The position numbers and the translations under genes are program-made. A stretch of DNA of 61,603 nt, taken from assembly GCA_021776825.1 (NCBI GenBank), contig JAJFFG010000069.1:1-61603 (forward strand), read 5' to 3'. Source of the DNA: Planctomycetota bacterium. Its GTDB lineage: Bacteria; Planctomycetota; JAJSAM01; JAJVHW01. Below, piece after piece: positions 43,738 to 54,600 of this stretch (positions within the stretch are counted from its first letter, which is position 1; each line of letters starts with the position of its first letter). The notes beneath the pieces are model-generated. The model had not been told where the DNA came from. It was given only the letters and a program-made list of their open reading frames with translations, and made no database searches.

Positions 43738-45473
43738 TCCGCCACCTGTCGGAAGTACAGGCGCCGAATCGGTCCGAAGCGCTCGCCTGCGAAGCCCTTC
43801 GCACGTAGAGCGCGGGCTACGCTTGCGACCTGCGCCGGATAGTGAGTTCCAACGGCGGCGAGCATCCCGAGTGCGCCCTCGTTCCGATCGCACGTAGACC
43901 GGATGATGGCCTTTCCAGTGGGATGACTGACGTTCAGCCAGACAACTGCTCCCATGACAACAATCGGCTCGGCATCCGCCCCCAACGGGACCACTATCAC
44001 GTCGTCGCGATCCGAGAACATTGGCCCGAGACTAGTCTCCTGTTCGAGGAGGCTCTGCGCGACGGACGCGACCTGAACGAGCGGAGGCAACTCCTGGCGG
44101 AAGTGGTTGAGGAGTTCAGCTGTCGTCTCAGAGGAGACTCGAGCATGCGAGAGATAACCCTTGTCTCGGAGGTGCCCCTGGATCACGGCCTCTCCCTTGC
44201 CCGCAAGGAGAGCCGCTGCGCTTCGAGTGATCGGATCGGACCGGTTCAGCGCAGGGGGTGCGACGTACACGACCGGAGGTGCGAGGTCCCGGATGTCGTT
44301 CAGCGACACGTCCCGCGATCGCTCGTCGCCCGGCTGGAGTTGCTTGAAGACCCTCCTGCTGCGGAACTCAGCGTCCCACGCCGCTGCTGCCTCCGCATAT
44401 CGAGCATCTCGTGGGATCGCGAGCCATAGAGAGACCCACCTGTTCAGGGTCCAGTTGTCCGGCTTCTTCTCCGCGAACGCGCCGCGCATCGCCTCGAGCG
44501 CTGCGAGAAGCGCTTGAGGGTGAACGGCCTGAAGGAAGCGGGTGATCTCCTCTTCGAACCCCTCTGCGAGGAATGCCTCGCGGTTCAGCTTGGGCTTGAA
44601 GCGCTTCGGGTCTACGTGCAGCGCCCCTTCGATGCCCCAGAGACCGTTGATTACGACGTCCTGAACGAACACTCCTCGGTAGAGAATCTCAAGGTGCGCG
44701 TCGCCGTCGAGTACTCCCCACACGGCGGCCGACGCAGGTGGCCCAATGTGCGCTCGCTCGATCCAGTCTGGCGTCTCGACGACGATCTCGTGCGTCACTG
44801 CTCGCGTGCCGCCCTGCGCGATCACCTTTCCACCGGGGTTCTCAACTGCCGCTAGTCCCACCACGTCTCGAGCCCAATGATCGAACCTGCCGCGCAACTG
44901 ATCGTACGACTTGGCGTCGGTGCAGTGCAGGAGGACGGTCGTCCCTCGTATGCGCTGTACACATGCGACTTCCTTTGAGCGCGTCTGCGCGTCACGCATC
45001 GCTCGATTCAATTCCAGCGCGACGGGACTCTCGCTCTCAGAAGCTGTGTGGACCTCGAACCGCTCGCACGCGAGGAAGTAGCTGGCGATGCCGATGCCGA
45101 ATTCACCAATGGCGGACTGGCTGCCCGCGCCTGCTCCGCGCCCAGCGTCCGCCGCTGACGACCCGATCTTCGTGAACAGCGACACCAGGTCAGCCTTCGT
45201 CATTCCGTCGCCGTTGTCTTCGATCGATACCGTGTGCGCCTGCGCGTCGAAGGTCACGGTGATATCCGGTACTAGTGCGTCGTCTGTGGCAACCCGTCGT
45301 GTACACGCGTCGATCGCGTTCAGGATCGCCTCGCGAAGGGCGGCGTCTGCTGATGAGTAAAATCGCTCTCCAGTAAGCAGCTCAAGGATCTTCGGCTGCT
45401 CCAGCGACAGGCGGGGTGGCCAGTCGTCGGTGTCGCTCAACGCTCCGACTCCGTCGTTAGCTCCTGCATCCAC
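43734..45473 (-). CDS. HSP90-like (GHKL) ATPase
   Basis: Protein of 579 residues. The start is a GTG at 45473 that shares one base with the DUF499 stop (TAGTG). The Bergerat-fold ATP site is complete: REAILNAIDA (E48, N52, D55), IEDNGDGM (D86, G88, G90) and GEFGIGIASYF (G123-F133), closest to HtpG/HSP90 N-box and G-boxes. The middle (about 200-330) has beta-rich stretches compatible with an HSP90 middle domain (WGIEGALHVDPKRFKPKLNREAF). The C-terminus is unlike HtpG's dimerisation domain. It may act as a conformational ATPase that controls the coupled SIR2 protein. Confidence 0.82.
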   Translation of the reverse strand: MDAGANDGVGALSDTDDWPPRLSLEQPKILELLTGERFYSSADAALREAILNAIDACTRRVATDDALVPDITVTFDAQAHTVSIEDNGDGMTKADLVSLFTKIGSSAADAGRGAGAGSQSAIGEFGIGIASYFLACERFEVHTASESESPVALELNRAMRDAQTRSKEVACVQRIRGTTVLLHCTDAKSYDQLRGRFDHWARDVVGLAAVENPGGKVIAQGGTRAVTHEIVVETPDWIERAHIGPPASAAVWGVLDGDAHLEILYRGVFVQDVVINGLWGIEGALHVDPKRFKPKLNREAFLAEGFEEEITRFLQAVHPQALLAALEAMRGAFAEKKPDNWTLNRWVSLWLAIPRDARYAEAAAAWDAEFRSRRVFKQLQPGDERSRDVSLNDIRDLAPPVVYVAPPALNRSDPITRSAAALLAGKGEAVIQGHLRDKGYLSHARVSSETTAELLNHFRQELPPLVQVASVAQSLLEQETSLGPMFSDRDDVIVVPLGADAEPIVVMGAVVWLNVSHPTGKAIIRSTCDRNEGALGMLAAVGTHYPAQVASVARALRAKGFAGERFGPIRRLYFRQVAE

Positions 45474-48400
45474 TACTCGTCCTCGAAGCTCGCGTGGTCG
45501 AACCGCAGCGTCGTCGCGTTCTCGCTGACGGTACGCACGATGTCGGGGTCCACGCCCCCAGGGACGTCGGCGTGGATCTCGAGCGTCACCTTCAGTTTCG
45601 CACCAGGGAGCGCCGCGAGGTGGGACAGCACCTCGTCGGCGATCCGTCCGGCATCGCGCCCGACGCGTGCGCCACTCAGCTTGACGGAGCCCACGAACGC
45701 CTTCGGCTTCGAGGGCGTCTCGCGCACGCCATCGGGTTGGTCTGGCTTGGTGCCGTCGTCGGGCTTTCTCGCTCCCGAGTCCTTGGGCGGCGGTGGCACC
45801 TCCCCGTCGCCCTTCTCGGCCGCGGCCTTCTCGTCCGCCGATCGCTGCCGTCTCGCGACATCGGGTTTGACGAGACAGGTGTCGCCGCCGATCGCGGGCG
45901 GGGCTCCGCCCCCGAGCTTCAACCCGAGGTAGCGCCCCTTCTCCTGGTCGAAGGCTTCGGCCGTGGCGAACGTCTCGTCAACGAGCAGCGTGTCGGCCCC
46001 GTTGCGGACGGCCTGAGCGATGGTCTCCGGGCCCTTGACGCGAGGGAGGTACAGGTAGCGCGGCAGCCACTCGTTGAGTTCGGCGACGCTGACGTGATCG
46101 CGGTCGTTCCACAGCAGGTCCAGGACCTTCATGCGGAGGATCACGCCGCCCATGGCCGGCATGAGCTTCTCCTGGAGAACCAGCTTTGAGCCGGTCCGCT
46201 TCGCGAGGGGAGCGTCGCCCGTGACGCGCACCTCGTCCCAGTCCACGGTGCTGGCCGGCTTCTCCTGATAGGGCGCGAGCGCCCAGATCCACGTGGCGCT
46301 GATCCTGAGATCCACCGTCCGATCCGCGTCCTTGAGACGCGTCTCGGCCTGTCGCTCCTGCGAACGCGTGAGATCGAGCGTGTCCCGGTCTCGAAGGATC
46401 GAGGACCAGCCCAGGAACTGCGACGCGGCCTCGCGCAGATCCGCGAGGAGCTTCTCGTCCGCTGCGAGGAACACCAAGGCGTTGCGGTTGAGCCGCGGGG
46501 AGTTCCCACGCGAGTTCAGGTAGTGCTCGCACGTACTACGTGCGTCGCTGGCGTCCTTCCCACGCTTGTGGGCGTGCTCCGGACGCATGATCACGAGCCG
46601 TGTCGTCGGCTCGTCCGGCACTTCACTGCTCTCGTGAGGGCAGATGTGCATACCGGCGAAGTCGCCGCGCATGCGGTCGAGCTCAAGGCGCCGCACGATC
46701 TCGGCATCCAGTTCCTCGACCTGCTTGAGGTAGTCCGACGCCCGGTCGTGCGCGGTGCGGTTCAGGTTCGCCTTGGTCGAGATCCAGTAGCGGTTGACGT
46801 CCTGCTGGACGTACCGGCCTCGGTCCATGATGCGCCGCAGCGCGTCTCCGAACACGGCGGCGGACTCGCCGGGCTGCACGCACGCGAGTCGGATGCGCTC
46901 CGCGCCGACTCCAGGGTTCTGCGTGTGCGCACCGGGTGCCGTCCCCACATAGAGGGCTCTGGCGACGCGTCGACATGCTGACACACGACCGAGGTTCGGG
47001 TTGTCGCGGTCGAGCTGGAGCGGCAACGAGTTCGGGCCGTCCACCTCCTGGCTGATGATCGGCTCCCACTCGTCGGCGAGGTACCGCGTGAGTTCCGACT
47101 TCACCGCTCCGTCGTCCATCGGCACCGACGACGGGAGAATCAGCAAACTCTGGTCCTGCCCCTCCCACAAGCGGTGGATCACCTTCGCGAGTAGTCGCAG
47201 CACGCCACGAGTGCGCTGGAATCGGTCCAGCGTGCTCCAGTCGTCGTAGAGGCGCCGGAAGAGCTCCGGATGGATGGGGTAGCTCGACAGCAGCTCGTCC
47301 TTGTAGTTGCCCTCCGAGCACTCACTCGGGAAGTCGCCTCCGGCCTCTCGGTACATCTTCGCGAACGCCGTCACGACGGCGTCGCGTGACGCGAACTGGT
47401 CCTTCCCCGAGATGGGCTCGAAGAGACGGCGTCGGACGATCTCGAAGCCCTCGTCGCCGGTGGCGGGCCGCCACGGCTTGCCGACTCGCTCGAACACGTT
47501 CTTCAGGACCTCGACGGCTCGCTCGCCGGCTTCGCCGCCGATCTCGATCTTGGACGCCGGGATCGACGCCACGACGAGCGTTCCTTCGGCTCGTTTCGCG
47601 GCTTCGGTCAGGGCCTGCGCGAAGCTGTCCTGCGCACCGAAGTCACCAGCGGGCAGGTCGCGCTTCCCGAGCAGCTGGCGCGCGTAGGCGACCCACTCGT
47701 CAATCAGGATGAGGCACGGACTGTGTGCCCGGAAGAGCTCAGCCAGATCGTCGGACCCGGGGCTTGTGCCCATGCGGTCGGACTCGGCCACGATCCCGTA
47801 GCCCTCAGCCCCGCCGAGCTGCCAAGCCATCTCGCCCCAGAGGGTCCGGACCTCGGTGCCGTCCTCCTTGATGGTGACGTCGCCCGGCGACATCGCTGTG
47901 CCGACGAGAACGGCACGGCTCGCCTTCGGCGCGATCTCGACTCCTGCGTCCTTCAGGACCGGCTCGATCCCCTCCAGGCTCGACGTCTTCACGCCGCTGA
48001 AAAGGTGGTAGAGCGCGAGCATCGAGTGCGTCTTGCCACCGCCGAAGTTGGTCTGCAATTCGACGACGGGATCGCCGCCTGTACCGGCGACCCGCTGCAG
48101 TGCGCCGACAAGAAGGTCGCGAAGCCCCGACGTGATGTAGGTGCGTCGGAAGAACTCGTGCGGGTCTCGGTACTCGTCTGAACCCTCGCCCTTGTGCACG
48201 GGGTTCAGGTCCGCCGCGAACTCGGCCTGCATGTACTTTCCGCTCGCGACGTCGCGGTGAGGAGTGATCACCTCCCGCCATGAGCTGAGCCCGGCCTGAG
48301 GCATCCCCTCGAGTGTGAGCTGAGCGCGAGTCTTCTTCCTCGCGTGGTCAGCGAAGACCGTGCGCTGCAGATCAGCCTTCAACTTCCCGATGGCTTCCGA

Positions 48401-48775
48401 CTGCTCGCCGGCGGACACCGCTTGGAGCATCCGCTGCATCGTGTCGAGTGCCCGGTAGACGTCATCCGACGTGAACGGATTCTCGTGCGCCCACCGGTTG
48501 CGGATCTCTATGAGTTCGCTCACGTACGCCCGTTCGACGGGCCCGAGCACGTCGCGGAACACGCGGTGCCAGTTGTCGACCATGCCCTTGAGCACGGACT
48601 GCGCGTCCCACGCGATCCCGCTCTTGGACCGGCGAAGACGCTTGCTGCTCGCAAGGAGGTCCTCGACCCATCCACGGCCGAGCCGCGATCGGTACTCTCG
48701 CTCCGTGAACGGGACCAAGCCCGTCGTGAGCTCCTCTAGACCGCGCCCGACGCGCTCCCGATTGGTCACTGCCAT
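45473..48775 (-). CDS. DUF499 ATPase with N-terminal Swt1-type HEPN-like domain
   Basis: Protein of 1100 residues. The first 120 residues form a helical Swt1/HEPN-like domain ending IRNRWAHENPF (R92...H97, the Rx4H ribonuclease-type motif). The P-loop TNFGGGKTHS (G246-K248-T249) and Walker B LILIDEW (D359, E360) define the DUF499 ATPase. These proteins are large AAA-like ATPases found beside DUF1156 methylases and helicases in defence islands. A low-complexity Lys/Asp/Pro linker (about 985-1030) precedes a C-terminal domain (FVGSVKLSGARVGRDAGRIADEVLSHL). The next gene overlaps its stop by one base. Role inferred: motor or scaffold, possibly with RNA cleavage by the HEPN part. Confidence 0.85.
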   Translation of the reverse strand: MAVTNRERVGRGLEELTTGLVPFTEREYRSRLGRGWVEDLLASSKRLRRSKSGIAWDAQSVLKGMVDNWHRVFRDVLGPVERAYVSELIEIRNRWAHENPFTSDDVYRALDTMQRMLQAVSAGEQSEAIGKLKADLQRTVFADHARKKTRAQLTLEGMPQAGLSSWREVITPHRDVASGKYMQAEFAADLNPVHKGEGSDEYRDPHEFFRRTYITSGLRDLLVGALQRVAGTGGDPVVELQTNFGGGKTHSMLALYHLFSGVKTSSLEGIEPVLKDAGVEIAPKASRAVLVGTAMSPGDVTIKEDGTEVRTLWGEMAWQLGGAEGYGIVAESDRMGTSPGSDDLAELFRAHSPCLILIDEWVAYARQLLGKRDLPAGDFGAQDSFAQALTEAAKRAEGTLVVASIPASKIEIGGEAGERAVEVLKNVFERVGKPWRPATGDEGFEIVRRRLFEPISGKDQFASRDAVVTAFAKMYREAGGDFPSECSEGNYKDELLSSYPIHPELFRRLYDDWSTLDRFQRTRGVLRLLAKVIHRLWEGQDQSLLILPSSVPMDDGAVKSELTRYLADEWEPIISQEVDGPNSLPLQLDRDNPNLGRVSACRRVARALYVGTAPGAHTQNPGVGAERIRLACVQPGESAAVFGDALRRIMDRGRYVQQDVNRYWISTKANLNRTAHDRASDYLKQVEELDAEIVRRLELDRMRGDFAGMHICPHESSEVPDEPTTRLVIMRPEHAHKRGKDASDARSTCEHYLNSRGNSPRLNRNALVFLAADEKLLADLREAASQFLGWSSILRDRDTLDLTRSQERQAETRLKDADRTVDLRISATWIWALAPYQEKPASTVDWDEVRVTGDAPLAKRTGSKLVLQEKLMPAMGGVILRMKVLDLLWNDRDHVSVAELNEWLPRYLYLPRVKGPETIAQAVRNGADTLLVDETFATAEAFDQEKGRYLGLKLGGGAPPAIGGDTCLVKPDVARRQRSADEKAAAEKGDGEVPPPPKDSGARKPDDGTKPDQPDGVRETPSKPKAFVGSVKLSGARVGRDAGRIADEVLSHLAALPGAKLKVTLEIHADVPGGVDPDIVRTVSENATTLRFDHASFEDE

Positions 48776-48790
48776 AATGCTTCGGCCTTC

Positions 48791-51673
48791 CTAGAACAGC
48801 TCGCCCTGAACGCCGTCATCGCCACTGGAGATCGTGGCCTTTGCCACTCTCTCCAGTTCCGACCACGCGACAACGAGGGTGTTGTAGTCGCGAGCCTCGT
48901 CGGCCCAGCCCCGACGCTCACACGTTGTGTACAGCCGATACGCAAGAGCCCGCGCATGCTCTGCGTGAGCTCCCATCCTGTGCGCAAGGGCGGCTGCCGC
49001 TTCCTCGCCTTCGGCGAGACGTTTCGTCAGGTGCTGAGCGCACTCCCAGACTGTGAGCGTACTGTCTCGTGCTGGGTCCCAGTCGTCAGGCATCTCAGCT
49101 CTTCGCAGAAGGCGGACCTTGCCAGCCGCAGAGCGGAGGATGCCTGCCTCTTCGACTCGGGACACCGAGACGTTTGCAGCCTTCGCGAGCGTTTCGGCGC
49201 TGCCGAACGGACCGGATTCGTACCCATGAGTCTCGAACCACGTCAGCGCAAAACGCGTCTCCCGATCGAACTCCGAGTCGCCCTGGCCTCGAACCTCGTC
49301 GATGACCTCATTGATCAGTTCTAGAGCGCTCCGAACGGTCATAAGCGTCCCGTCAGACTCGAGGACTGCTTCGTGCGCGGAGAACTCTGCCATCCCGGGG
49401 CCGATGCAGGCTTGTGCCATGTCGACCGGAGCCACGTGGCCCTTCTGTAGGTTCCGGATCGCTAGGGGAAGGCTTCCCTTCAGAGCCCTTCGGAAGTCGC
49501 CTCGCGTGACTCTGGCCGCTTCAGCGGAGCGCTCTCGGCAGACGAGCACAATCGACGATGCCAACGCATTAGACCCCTGGCCGCGAATGCGGTTGCTCAA
49601 CTCAGTTCTGAGAGGCCACGTCCCGACGACTGCCAGCCCAGAGGAGACAATGGCCTCAAGGAACGTCTCCCAGCCGGTAGACGCAGTTGCCCCCTCGCGC
49701 GTCTCAGACTGCTTGAATGCGTAGTAGATCGTGATCGGGTTCGAGGCGTGCGCCTCATCACGAATATTGCAGAGAACGCGTCGCATTCCGTCCATGAAGA
49801 ACGATTCCGCACCGTCTCGTCCACCGTGCCGAAACGGTTCTGCTACTAACTCATCTGCCTTTGGAACCGTGACGGTACGAAACAGAATCGGCAGGAACGG
49901 CCGAAGGCTCCTTCGAAGCCAGGGGTAGAAGAAGTCCGAGAGGTCTGCGTATGGCACATTGTCGTAGTACGGCGGGTCCGTCGACACGGCTATCGGCTCC
50001 CGAGTCGTGGGCCGCGGCTCAGCCGCATCCCACTGAGCGACAGTCGCTTGTCCCGTACTGCACTGGAGCCAGTCAATGACCTTCACGATGGACCGCAGGC
50101 TCACCCCGTAGTCGCCGCCGGCGCCGGCGAAGATGTTTGGTTCCGCGTAGTCCCAAAGCATGGGGATCGCGTGACGAGTGAAGAGATGGCGAACCTGCGC
50201 CCGAGAGTTCTCCCACGAACAGAAGGTATTGCACATGTCAGCCAAGCGGCTCACACCCAACGCGAGGTAGACCGCAACGGCGTCCGCATACGCATCTGCA
50301 CCGCGGCCCCCCTCTTCGAGCCCCTTCCCGCCGCTCTCCAATCCCGACTCAATCGCGTCGCTCTTCACCCACTCTCTAGCTTCATGCACGAGGCCAGCGA
50401 GGGTGGTCAAGGCAACGAGTTGGCGTGGCGAAAAGAGATCCTCGAAGTCGCGGAAACCGTAGTTCTGCACTCGAAAGCCAAGCGCCTGCTTCGGTAGTGG
50501 CGTCCTGACAAGATCGACCGGCTCGGCGACCTCGGCCATCTCGCGCATCTCGGGAGTGGCGGACTCGAACGTGCGCTTGCGGTTGACCACACGGACCGCC
50601 ACGATCAGGCGGGCACCGAGATTGCCACTCTGCGCTTGGGATCTGACGTACGCAGATGGCATCGGCGCGTCGCTCAGAATGCAGACGAAGTCGCCTCGGC
50701 CGACTTTCGTACCTCGACGGACCCGCTCGGGATCAGGCGGCAGCCCCGTCCGAACCCGGAACTCCCACGTCCCAGCTCTCGTATCGACAACGGGTTCGAT
50801 CCACGCCTCACTGCCCTTTCGCTTGGAGAGCCAGAAAGACGAAAGAAGTGGCACTACCGCACCGCCGCACGCCGGGTCTGGGCTTGGAACGGTTCGGGCC
50901 CAGATCCATGCGATCACCTTGTCGTTGGACCCCACCTGAGCGGCCGGACTCTCGCCGTAGAGGTGACCAATGCGGTGCAACGCCTCGGAGCGGAGTCGCT
51001 CTCCGTAATGCTCGACGTCCCGTGCCAACCCGGCCGCCCGTGGCCAAGCATCCGTGAAGCGAGCCTGGGCGCTGGGGTTGACGGGCGGTGCGCCAGCAAA
51101 CGTCGCAGGGATCTCGGTGAGCGCCTTGCTGAGCAAGACCGGCACGGGGTTGAGGTCCGTCGCGATCGACTTCAGGCCCAGTCGCTGCGCCTCAAGCGGG
51201 ATCGATCCGCCGCCAGAGAACGGATCGTGGACGGCCGGACCGAAGCGCTGGAGATAGGCCGAGACCGTCCGAGCGTCCACATCCTCCGCGAGAATGGCTC
51301 GATCGTCTGGTTCGTCGGATCCCGCGTGCACACGTGCACGCGCGATAGACCGAGCAATCTCAAGCCGCGCGGCGCCCAGTACGATTTCGTTGTTCGCGTT
51401 GTCCCACTTGACGAGTTCCTCCAGGATGCGGAACAGCCGTCCTCGCTCGTCGTCTTGCCTCGCTTCGCCTGTGAAGACATCTGGCCACGCAGACGGGTCA
51501 TCAACGAGTTGCGCAAAGAGAATGGCTCGGCACGCTGCCAAAGGGCGCCGCGCCCACCAGAGATGCAGCGTTGACGGGTGGCCTTGGCGAATCGACTTCT
51601 CCCGCGCCGACTCGCTGTTGATCGCATCGAGCGGGAGCGCCACTTCGATGAGCTTCTTCCGGTACGAAGTCAA
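48791..51673 (-). CDS. DUF1156 DNA methyltransferase of the defence operon
   Basis: Protein of 960 residues. The start is TTG at 51673, overlapping the helicase stop (TTGA) with GAGGAG about 6 nt upstream. DUF1156 signature LHLWWARRPLAACRA is near 36-50, SAM motif I VHDPFSGGGSIP near 148, and catalytic motif DPPYYDNVPYADLSDFF near 560. This is the family's usual layout and implies amino-methylation of adenine or cytosine in the host genome. The gene visibly contains more A/T-rich third positions than neighbours (for example 49,700-49,960), consistent with acquisition. It is probably the self-marking part of the five-gene system. Confidence 0.87.
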   Translation of the reverse strand: MTSYRKKLIEVALPLDAINSESAREKSIRQGHPSTLHLWWARRPLAACRAILFAQLVDDPSAWPDVFTGEARQDDERGRLFRILEELVKWDNANNEIVLGAARLEIARSIARARVHAGSDEPDDRAILAEDVDARTVSAYLQRFGPAVHDPFSGGGSIPLEAQRLGLKSIATDLNPVPVLLSKALTEIPATFAGAPPVNPSAQARFTDAWPRAAGLARDVEHYGERLRSEALHRIGHLYGESPAAQVGSNDKVIAWIWARTVPSPDPACGGAVVPLLSSFWLSKRKGSEAWIEPVVDTRAGTWEFRVRTGLPPDPERVRRGTKVGRGDFVCILSDAPMPSAYVRSQAQSGNLGARLIVAVRVVNRKRTFESATPEMREMAEVAEPVDLVRTPLPKQALGFRVQNYGFRDFEDLFSPRQLVALTTLAGLVHEAREWVKSDAIESGLESGGKGLEEGGRGADAYADAVAVYLALGVSRLADMCNTFCSWENSRAQVRHLFTRHAIPMLWDYAEPNIFAGAGGDYGVSLRSIVKVIDWLQCSTGQATVAQWDAAEPRPTTREPIAVSTDPPYYDNVPYADLSDFFYPWLRRSLRPFLPILFRTVTVPKADELVAEPFRHGGRDGAESFFMDGMRRVLCNIRDEAHASNPITIYYAFKQSETREGATASTGWETFLEAIVSSGLAVVGTWPLRTELSNRIRGQGSNALASSIVLVCRERSAEAARVTRGDFRRALKGSLPLAIRNLQKGHVAPVDMAQACIGPGMAEFSAHEAVLESDGTLMTVRSALELINEVIDEVRGQGDSEFDRETRFALTWFETHGYESGPFGSAETLAKAANVSVSRVEEAGILRSAAGKVRLLRRAEMPDDWDPARDSTLTVWECAQHLTKRLAEGEEAAAALAHRMGAHAEHARALAYRLYTTCERRGWADEARDYNTLVVAWSELERVAKATISSGDDGVQGELF

Positions 51674-54600
51674 GCTGGCTCCTCACCGTGGTCGATCAGG
51701 CTCTTCAGCCTGAACGATGCGGATGTCTGTGCGAACCCTGGTTGCCCGTAGTCGAAGTCGCGCACGTAGAACGGACCATCAACGTCATCTCCGGCGACGA
51801 GGACTACCCCCAGGATGTGAGATTCCGGGTTGTTGTTGGCGAACAGGATCTCGCCCTTCGTGATCGTCACGTGGCTCGCGTCCTTCTGCCGGCCCTTCAC
51901 CTCGATGAAGAGCAGCGATCCGCTCTCCGGATCGCGCGACTCCACGTCGTAGCCGAGCTTCTCGTCGCCACGGTCGCGGGGCTCTCGCCCCAGCGACCGC
52001 TCGGCCGCCATCACAGCGTCCACAGCGATTAGCTCGACCCGCTTTCGTGCCTCCGCATCGGCACCGTCATCCGGCGACACAGGACGGTCGCCGCGCCGTG
52101 CTGCCAGCAAGCCGGCGGGGATGATGAGCGCCCCGCCTTTCACTTGCGGGGAACCCGGGACAATGTGCCGTTCCTTCTTGAGCTCCTCCAGGCGGAGCTT
52201 GAGTCGATCGGCGAGGCGATCCGCGCGGTCTTGAGCAACTCGCGCAGGTAGCCGCGTACGCTTCCCCGCCCGCTCCTTCTCCTTGAGGTCCTGGGCTCGA
52301 CGATCCCAGTAGTTGATCTCCTTCGTGAGCCGCGCCTGGACCTGTTGCTCGACTTTGCCGACGAGCGCGAGGCGCCGCTGCTTCACGTCCTCGACGTGCC
52401 CCGGAACCACCTCGGAAATCGCGTAGCCCATGACGTCCTGATCCCAGTCACGACGCATCCACTCGCCATCGAGGACGTCGGCAATGAGTTCGCTCTCGGC
52501 GTCCTCAGCCGGGCGGTAGTTCAGATACGGAGCGGCACCTGCGTTCCGGTACAGCCCGTCGGGGCCAACCTCTACGAACTGCAGTCGCTTCGAGATCGTG
52601 AGGAAGTCGCCTGTCCTAGTCCGCCGGCCGTCTTGCACTGCGTGTTCGAGGTAGAAGAGCAGCCTTGGCGTGGTGCGGGCGTCGTCGTCGTCGACGAGCA
52701 CGGCCCCACGCTTAAGCAGTTCGCCGTAACGCTCCAACGTGAGGTCGATCGTCGCGTCGAGCAGCGGGTTTCCGGGACAGACGAGCTCCGCCCGTGGCTG
52801 AAGATCGACGTGCTCCTTCTCGAAGCAGACCCGCTCGTAGCGCTTGAGGACCGGGGCGCCCATCCCGATGTGTCGGTCGCGTTCGCGGATCGACGCCGGG
52901 ACGTGCGAGATCTCGAACCGTCCCTCTTCTCGACGGTGGATCTTGCCTCCCAGGCGAGGGAACGCATCGAGGAAGAACGCCTGGATGAAGTGCGGCTGAA
53001 GACGCCGCGCGTGGGCTCGCTCCATCTCCTCTTTGAGCTTCTGGATGCGGCTGGTGTCGATCGAGTCGTGGACCAGGGCTCGTCGCTCAAGTAGTTCCTC
53101 TAGCCGTTCGCGATCCACGGCGCCGTCGATCGACTTGTCGAGCCGCGCCCGCACCTCGGGATCGGAGCCGTAGCGAACCGCCTCCATGAGGAGTTCGCGC
53201 AGCGCCTTCTGGTCGAAGAGCTGGCCGAGGACGTCGTAGACCTTGCCCCCGAGCGCCTCCTTCTCGGCCTCGATCTTCTCGAGGAGACGCAGGTACACGT
53301 GGCCCTCGCGCGTGTCCTTCGCGATGAGGTTCCAGAGGTGGCAGACCTCTCTCTGTCCGATCCGGTGGATGCGTCCGAACCGCTGCTCCAGCCGGTTGGG
53401 GTTCCACGGCAGGTCGTAGTTGACCATCAGATGGGCACGCTGGAGGTTGACGCCCTCGCCAGCGGCGTCGTTCGCCACGAGGACGAGGATCTCCGGGTCG
53501 TTCATGAACGCGTGGATGATCTTGCGTCGCTCTTCGCGTGTGACAGACCCGTGGATTTCAACGACGGCCTCGTCTCGGCCAAGTCGGTTACGGATGCGAC
53601 GCACCAGGTAGGCGAGCGTGTCCTTGAATTCCGAGAACACCACCAGCTTGCGCCGGTGGCCGTTCTCATCGGTCATGAGCGGGTTGTCGAGGATGTCGTT
53701 GAGCTGGTTCCACTTCGCGTCATGGCCTGAGCGGACGACACCTCGAGCGAGCTCTTCGAGCTGCTTGAGCCGCTCGATCTCGATCTTGAGTTCCTCAATC
53801 GTGGCGGCCGCTGTGGCGTTGTCGATGAGCCGGGACTCGACGTCTTCGCGTTCCTCCTGTGGCGCCTCGTCATAGAGATCGTCCCAGGACTCCTCGTCCA
53901 GAACGTCAAGCACCGAGTCTCCGGAGCCCGTGATGACGGTGCGCCCCTTGAGCAGTAGTCGTTGCTCCGAGAGGCGTGCCTCCAGGCGAGCGCGGCGTCG
54001 CTTGAGCGACACGAAGATCGCCTCTGGGGACGACGCCAGCCGACGCTGCAGAGTCATGAGGGCGAAACCGACGTTGACGCGCCGCTTGCCTTCGCCCTGC
54101 TCGACGAACCGCTCGGCCCGGTTCATCTCGTCACGGACGTAGTCGGTTACTTCCGCGTACAGGCCGGCCTCTCCGGGGGTGAGGTCGTACTGCGCGGTGT
54201 ACGACCTCCGCTCCGGGAAGAGCGGCCTGCCGTCGAAGCGGAACAGGTCCTCCTTGACCATCCGGCGCATCAGGTCGGACGGGTCAGCTGTGTGGACCCC
54301 GTCCCGGAACTTGCCCTCGAACCTGTCGCCGTCGAGCAACGCCAGGAACAGTTGGAAGTCTTCGTCCTTGCCGTTGTGCGGCGTAGCAGTCATCAGGAGG
54401 AAGTTGCGGCAGTGCGAGCCGAGGGTCTGCCCGAGGCGGTACCTCTTGGTCAACTTGACCTCGCCGCCGAAGTAGTGCCCGCTCATGCGGTGGGCCTCGT
54501 CGCACACGATGAGGTCCCAGTCCGGCGCGGCCTTGAAGCGCTCCTGGAGTTCGTCGTTCCGGGAGAGCTGGTCCATGCGCGCGATCAGGCAGGGATGGTG

